Below, piece by piece: positions 61,151-64,000 of a stretch of DNA of 64,000 nucleotides; within the stretch, counting starts at the first letter, position 1; the number at the start of each line of letters is the position of its first letter. Both the position numbers and the translations under genes were made by a program. The notes beneath the pieces were generated by a model. The model did not search any database, was not told the origin of the DNA, and worked only from the letters and a program-made list of their open reading frames with translations. Source of the stretch: Chloroflexota bacterium (GTDB lineage: Bacteria; Chloroflexota; Anaerolineae; Anaerolineales; UBA4823). Location of the stretch: contig JAKOUW010000017.1 of NCBI GenBank assembly GCA_029782365.1, positions 248,001 to 312,000 of the forward strand, given 5' to 3'.

Positions 61151-64000
61151 TCAGCCCACGACGCGGTTGCGGCCGGTCTGCTTGGCCTGGTACAGGCTGA
61201 TATCTGCCCGCCGGATAAGCACGTCGATGTTCCGTCCGTGTTCCGGGTAAACAGCCAGGCCGAGTGAAACGGTGACCTGCAGTTGAATATCATCAAACGT
61301 GGTGGTCATTTCTTCTACCAGGTTCCTGAGCTCTTCAGCCCTGCGGCGGGTAGCAGACAGGTTCGAACCGGGCAGGATGAGCAAAAACTCCTCCCCGCCG
61401 TAGCGGCAGGCGACATCCATGGAACGGGAATGTTCCAATAGGAGCTTGCCCAGCGCTGCCACGACCAGGTCGCCGGCCTTGTGACCGTAGGTATCGTTGA
61501 TGATCTTGAAATGGTCGATATCGAACATGATCAGCCCCAGGTTGAGGGTCTCGCGCTGCGCCCGGGCGATCTCCCTTTCCAGTGTCTCTTCCATATACCG
61601 CCGGTTGAACAGGCCGGTCACGCTGTCTCGAATCGCCTGTTCGCGCAAGGTTGCCTGCAATCCCTGGATCTCGATGAACTGCTCCTGCAGTTTGGCATAA
61701 GCATCATAGAGTAATTTTTCTGCCTGGTTGCGCAGGACCAATTCCTGCTCCACCTGTCCATACAAACGGCTGTTATCAATCGCAATGGCGGCTTGCGAGG
61801 CCAGGGTTTCGAACAGCCTGATCTGATCATGTGTATAGGCGTTTGGCTCGTAAGCCTGCATAGACATCACGCCAATCACCTTTTCGCGCAGCGCCAAAGG
61901 TGTGCCGACAAAAGAGCGTGAGAGCTCACCTCCGACCCGCACAGGTTGGATATCCAACCAGTCCGGGATAACCAATGTATCTGGCAGATAGAGCGTCTTG
62001 CGATTTTCCACCACCCAGCTCGTCAGGCCAGGATGGTCTTTCAGGAAGAGAACTGGGATCGTCTGGAGTTCGCCTTTATCCACGAAGAATGGAAAGACAA
62101 TCGTTTGGGTGTCCTCATCATAAAGAGCGACGAAGAAGCTGTCTGATTGGGCAAAACGCCGCACCTGGTCGTGCAGCTTGTTCAACAGGCTGTTCATATC
62201 CAAACCAGCCGTGATGGTCAGGCCGATATCGTAAAACATGGCCAGCTCTTCAGCGCCCTGGCGCACCTGCTCATAAATCTGGGCATTTTTCAACGCCAGC
62301 GCCACCGGGCCGGCGAACGCTGACACAAGCTGGGCATGCCGGGGCGTGAAATGACTGGGCTGTTGGCTGTCCAGCGTCAGCACGCCGATGGTCTCGCCCT
62401 GGTAGAGCATGGGCACACACAGCCAGCTCAACGCGGTGAAATCTGGGTGGTGAAACCAACGGAACTCACGCGGCACATCCGCGATCAGGCGAGGTTGGCA
62501 GGTCTGGTACACCTGGGTTGCCGGGTTTTTCTCATCCAGCGGCAATCTGATTCGCAGCACGGTCGGCATGTCTGCGAAGCCGCGCCCGCCGACCACGTCG
62601 CTGTACAGACCATCGGACGAGCGCATCTGGACCGAAGCGCTGTCAAAAGGCACCACACGCGCAAGCTGATCCAGGATGCGTTCTGCCATGGCGCGGCGGT
62701 CAAGGTTCTCGATCACCGCTTCACCTGCCTGGCGCAGGGTTTCGGCTTCCACGGCGCGGTTTTCGGCTTCCAATTGAGCTTGCTCGCGGCGCTCGATCTC
62801 GGCGCGCAGCTCGGCTGTGCGCTGTTCCACCTGGGCTTCCAGCGCCACCTGAGCGGCCTGCAGTTCCTGGTTACGGCGTGTGAGCTCCAGGCGCATATCG
62901 TCTGCCTGATTTGACAAATGCCGGAAGCGGTTAATCAAAATGAAGGCAAAAACAATGGAAAGAAAAAAAGGCAAGAATGGCGTGGTGAGCATGCCAGAAT
63001 GCAGCACCTGGATATCCAGGAGGTCCCAACTGGCCGCTCCAGCCATGACCAGCATGAGCACAGCCAGCTTGCCCGAATCGACCTTACTTTGACGCCAGCC
63101 TAACCAGACCACCCACACACCAATCAGGACAAATAACGCTAGAAGAAACAGGTAAGAGCGCAGCAGTGGTTCCAACCACTCGAACGGCACGGCGAGGAAA
63201 CACAGCAGAAGCCCGATCAGGTAAACATTCACCCAGCGCAGCAACTTAGGAAGCGGTTGATCTTGGAATAGAATGTGCCAGACCATCGGCAGCAAGAAGC
63301 CGGCGAAAGCTGCGGAAAGGTAAGACAAGCGCGTGATGAGCGAGGTGTCAGGATATAGGCTGAAGGCTAACGGCGAGTTTCCGAACTGCCAGGAAGCGCC
63401 GAATCCCAGCATGATGATGCCCTGGTAAAAAAACGCTGGCAAGCGCGGCTGACGCAAGAAAAAGATCAGCAGGTAAAGCCCAAAAAACATGTACAGTCCG
63501 ATCTGCAGCATGGCCAGCGCATTGCGGCGCGCCTGCATCTGGAAAAGATCGGCTGCCGCGGCGATTTGGTAGCCTTCAGTGAGGGGGAAGCCCGGCGTCC
63601 ACCCCGTAAAAACAGGCAGGAGATCGGACGAACCGATCATGCGGAAAACAAGTTGGTTTGGGCCGGCTTGCAGCCAGTCTGTTGACAGGGTGATGATCAC
63701 GCTCTGCACTGACCGGCGCACCAAGATGCGCTCCCCAGTGGCATCCAGGTAAACCTCCTGGCGCAGCAGCCTGCCGTTTAAATACACCGCCCAGTTTTCA
63801 CCCAGCTCGGGCAGGTAGAGCGCCAATCCGGGCTGCAGGTCTTGCGCTTCGAGCAAAAAGGTGGTCGCCAGGGTGTAATCATGCAAACCGGAGGCAGGCG
63901 GGGTGTGGAAAATTTCATTCAGGCGCACAGGAAAAACAGGCGTTGGCAGGCGAATTACACCGGGCGCCCTCGAATCCAGCCCCGCTGAGAGCTGCGGTGA
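61151..64000 (-). CDS. Membrane receptor diguanylate cyclase: 7TMR-DISM, two GAF domains, GGDEF (5' end outside window)
   Basis: At least 949 residues; the frame stays open to the right edge, so the start given by a GTG at 63928 is probably internal. In order: an extracytoplasmic beta domain, seven or eight membrane helices (7TMR-DISM type), a coiled coil rich in Glu/Arg, two GAF domains, a second coiled coil, and a GGDEF domain with an intact active loop (RYGGEEF). It should make cyclic di-GMP in response to an external and two internal ligands. Confidence 0.92.
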   Translation of the reverse strand, partial: SPQLSAGLDSRAPGVIRLPTPVFPVRLNEIFHTPPASGLHDYTLATTFLLEAQDLQPGLALYLPELGENWAVYLNGRLLRQEVYLDATGERILVRRSVQSVIITLSTDWLQAGPNQLVFRMIGSSDLLPVFTGWTPGFPLTEGYQIAAAADLFQMQARRNALAMLQIGLYMFFGLYLLIFFLRQPRLPAFFYQGIIMLGFGASWQFGNSPLAFSLYPDTSLITRLSYLSAAFAGFLLPMVWHILFQDQPLPKLLRWVNVYLIGLLLCFLAVPFEWLEPLLRSYLFLLALFVLIGVWVVWLGWRQSKVDSGKLAVLMLVMAGAASWDLLDIQVLHSGMLTTPFLPFFLSIVFAFILINRFRHLSNQADDMRLELTRRNQELQAAQVALEAQVEQRTAELRAEIERREQAQLEAENRAVEAETLRQAGEAVIENLDRRAMAERILDQLARVVPFDSASVQMRSSDGLYSDVVGGRGFADMPTVLRIRLPLDEKNPATQVYQTCQPRLIADVPREFRWFHHPDFTALSWLCVPMLYQGETIGVLTLDSQQPSHFTPRHAQLVSAFAGPVALALKNAQIYEQVRQGAEELAMFYDIGLTITAGLDMNSLLNKLHDQVRRFAQSDSFFVALYDEDTQTIVFPFFVDKGELQTIPVLFLKDHPGLTSWVVENRKTLYLPDTLVIPDWLDIQPVRVGGELSRSFVGTPLALREKVIGVMSMQAYEPNAYTHDQIRLFETLASQAAIAIDNSRLYGQVEQELVLRNQAEKLLYDAYAKLQEQFIEIQGLQATLREQAIRDSVTGLFNRRYMEETLEREIARAQRETLNLGLIMFDIDHFKIINDTYGHKAGDLVVAALGKLLLEHSRSMDVACRYGGEEFLLILPGSNLSATRRRAEELRNLVEEMTTTFDDIQLQVTVSLGLAVYPEHGRNIDVLIRRADISLYQAKQTGRNRVVG

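Noticed and set aside
1..64000. CRISPR arrays, tRNA/rRNA genes, insertion sequences, prophage genes
   Set aside because: Reading both strands of the intergenic spaces showed no direct-repeat array, cloverleaf, transposase or integrase; small elements could still be missed by eye.

Overview
The window looks like chromosomal DNA of a non-model, probably anaerobic bacterium. I infer Chloroflexota (Anaerolineae-like) from the moderately high GC, a fused PyrF-PyrE enzyme, a CAD-type dihydroorotase, a Hyb-type [NiFe] hydrogenase and an ethanolamine microcompartment with Ala/Pro-rich linkers. This placement is an inference from gene content, not a demonstrated assignment.

Layout. (1) 1-6065: a three-gene NTP-dependent conflict-type system: an iSTAND-like protein cut by the left edge, a MoxR AAA+ ATPase, and a 1333-residue protein that carries a degenerate vWA domain, many membrane helices and a C-terminal HExxH metallopeptidase-like domain. 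(2) 6120-8820 (minus): a three-gene ABC-2 exporter. (3) 8934-11315 (plus): a quinone/aromatic-stress set (two-VOC dioxygenase, carboxylesterase, flavin reductase) behind a palindrome-overlapped promoter. (4) 11281-12307: a frameshifted secreted protein. (5) 12576-20674 (minus): an amino-sugar operon (ROK regulator, ROK-like kinase, PIG-L deacetylase, sugar-binding lipoprotein, two permeases, SIS isomerase/deaminase). Its binding protein is interrupted by one in-frame TAG. (6) 21102-21392: an RRM protein with an attenuated leader. (7) 21432-26009 (minus): the pyrC-pyrB-pyrFE-pyrD operon with a leader terminator. (8) 26381-32246: DUF3592, SurE, DegV, a coiled-coil membrane protein, a perfect PerR-type box and aconitase. 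(9) A folded-looking leader lies between a Tat multicopper oxidase and aconitase. (10) 35153-40588 (plus): a Hyb-order [NiFe] hydrogenase operon. (11) 40644-42501 (minus): two membrane/coiled-coil proteins.

(12) 42730-58512 (plus) is the centre of interest. An APC permease, glycerol kinase-like protein, GlpA-like and GlpB-like dehydrogenase subunits are followed by a complete-looking eut microcompartment: EutN, EutA, EutB, EutC, EutL, EutE, a BMC-H protein, EutQ, EutT, EutJ, a second BMC-T protein and a small unassigned protein. Together they could degrade both halves of the phosphatidylethanolamine head group (glycerol and ethanolamine). EutE carries its encapsulation-type helix at the C terminus rather than the N terminus. 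EutQ, EutT and the small last protein share a related ~45-residue N-terminal module, and the small protein joins that module to an encapsulation-type helix, which makes it a candidate cargo adaptor. No phosphotransacetylase, alcohol dehydrogenase or Eut regulator is visible here.

(13) 58719-64000: an orphan KdpD-like sensor piece, an SGNH hydrolase lipoprotein, an ICMT-like membrane methyltransferase and a large GAF-GAF-GGDEF receptor cut by the right edge. I saw no rRNA, tRNA, CRISPR array, transposase or phage genes.
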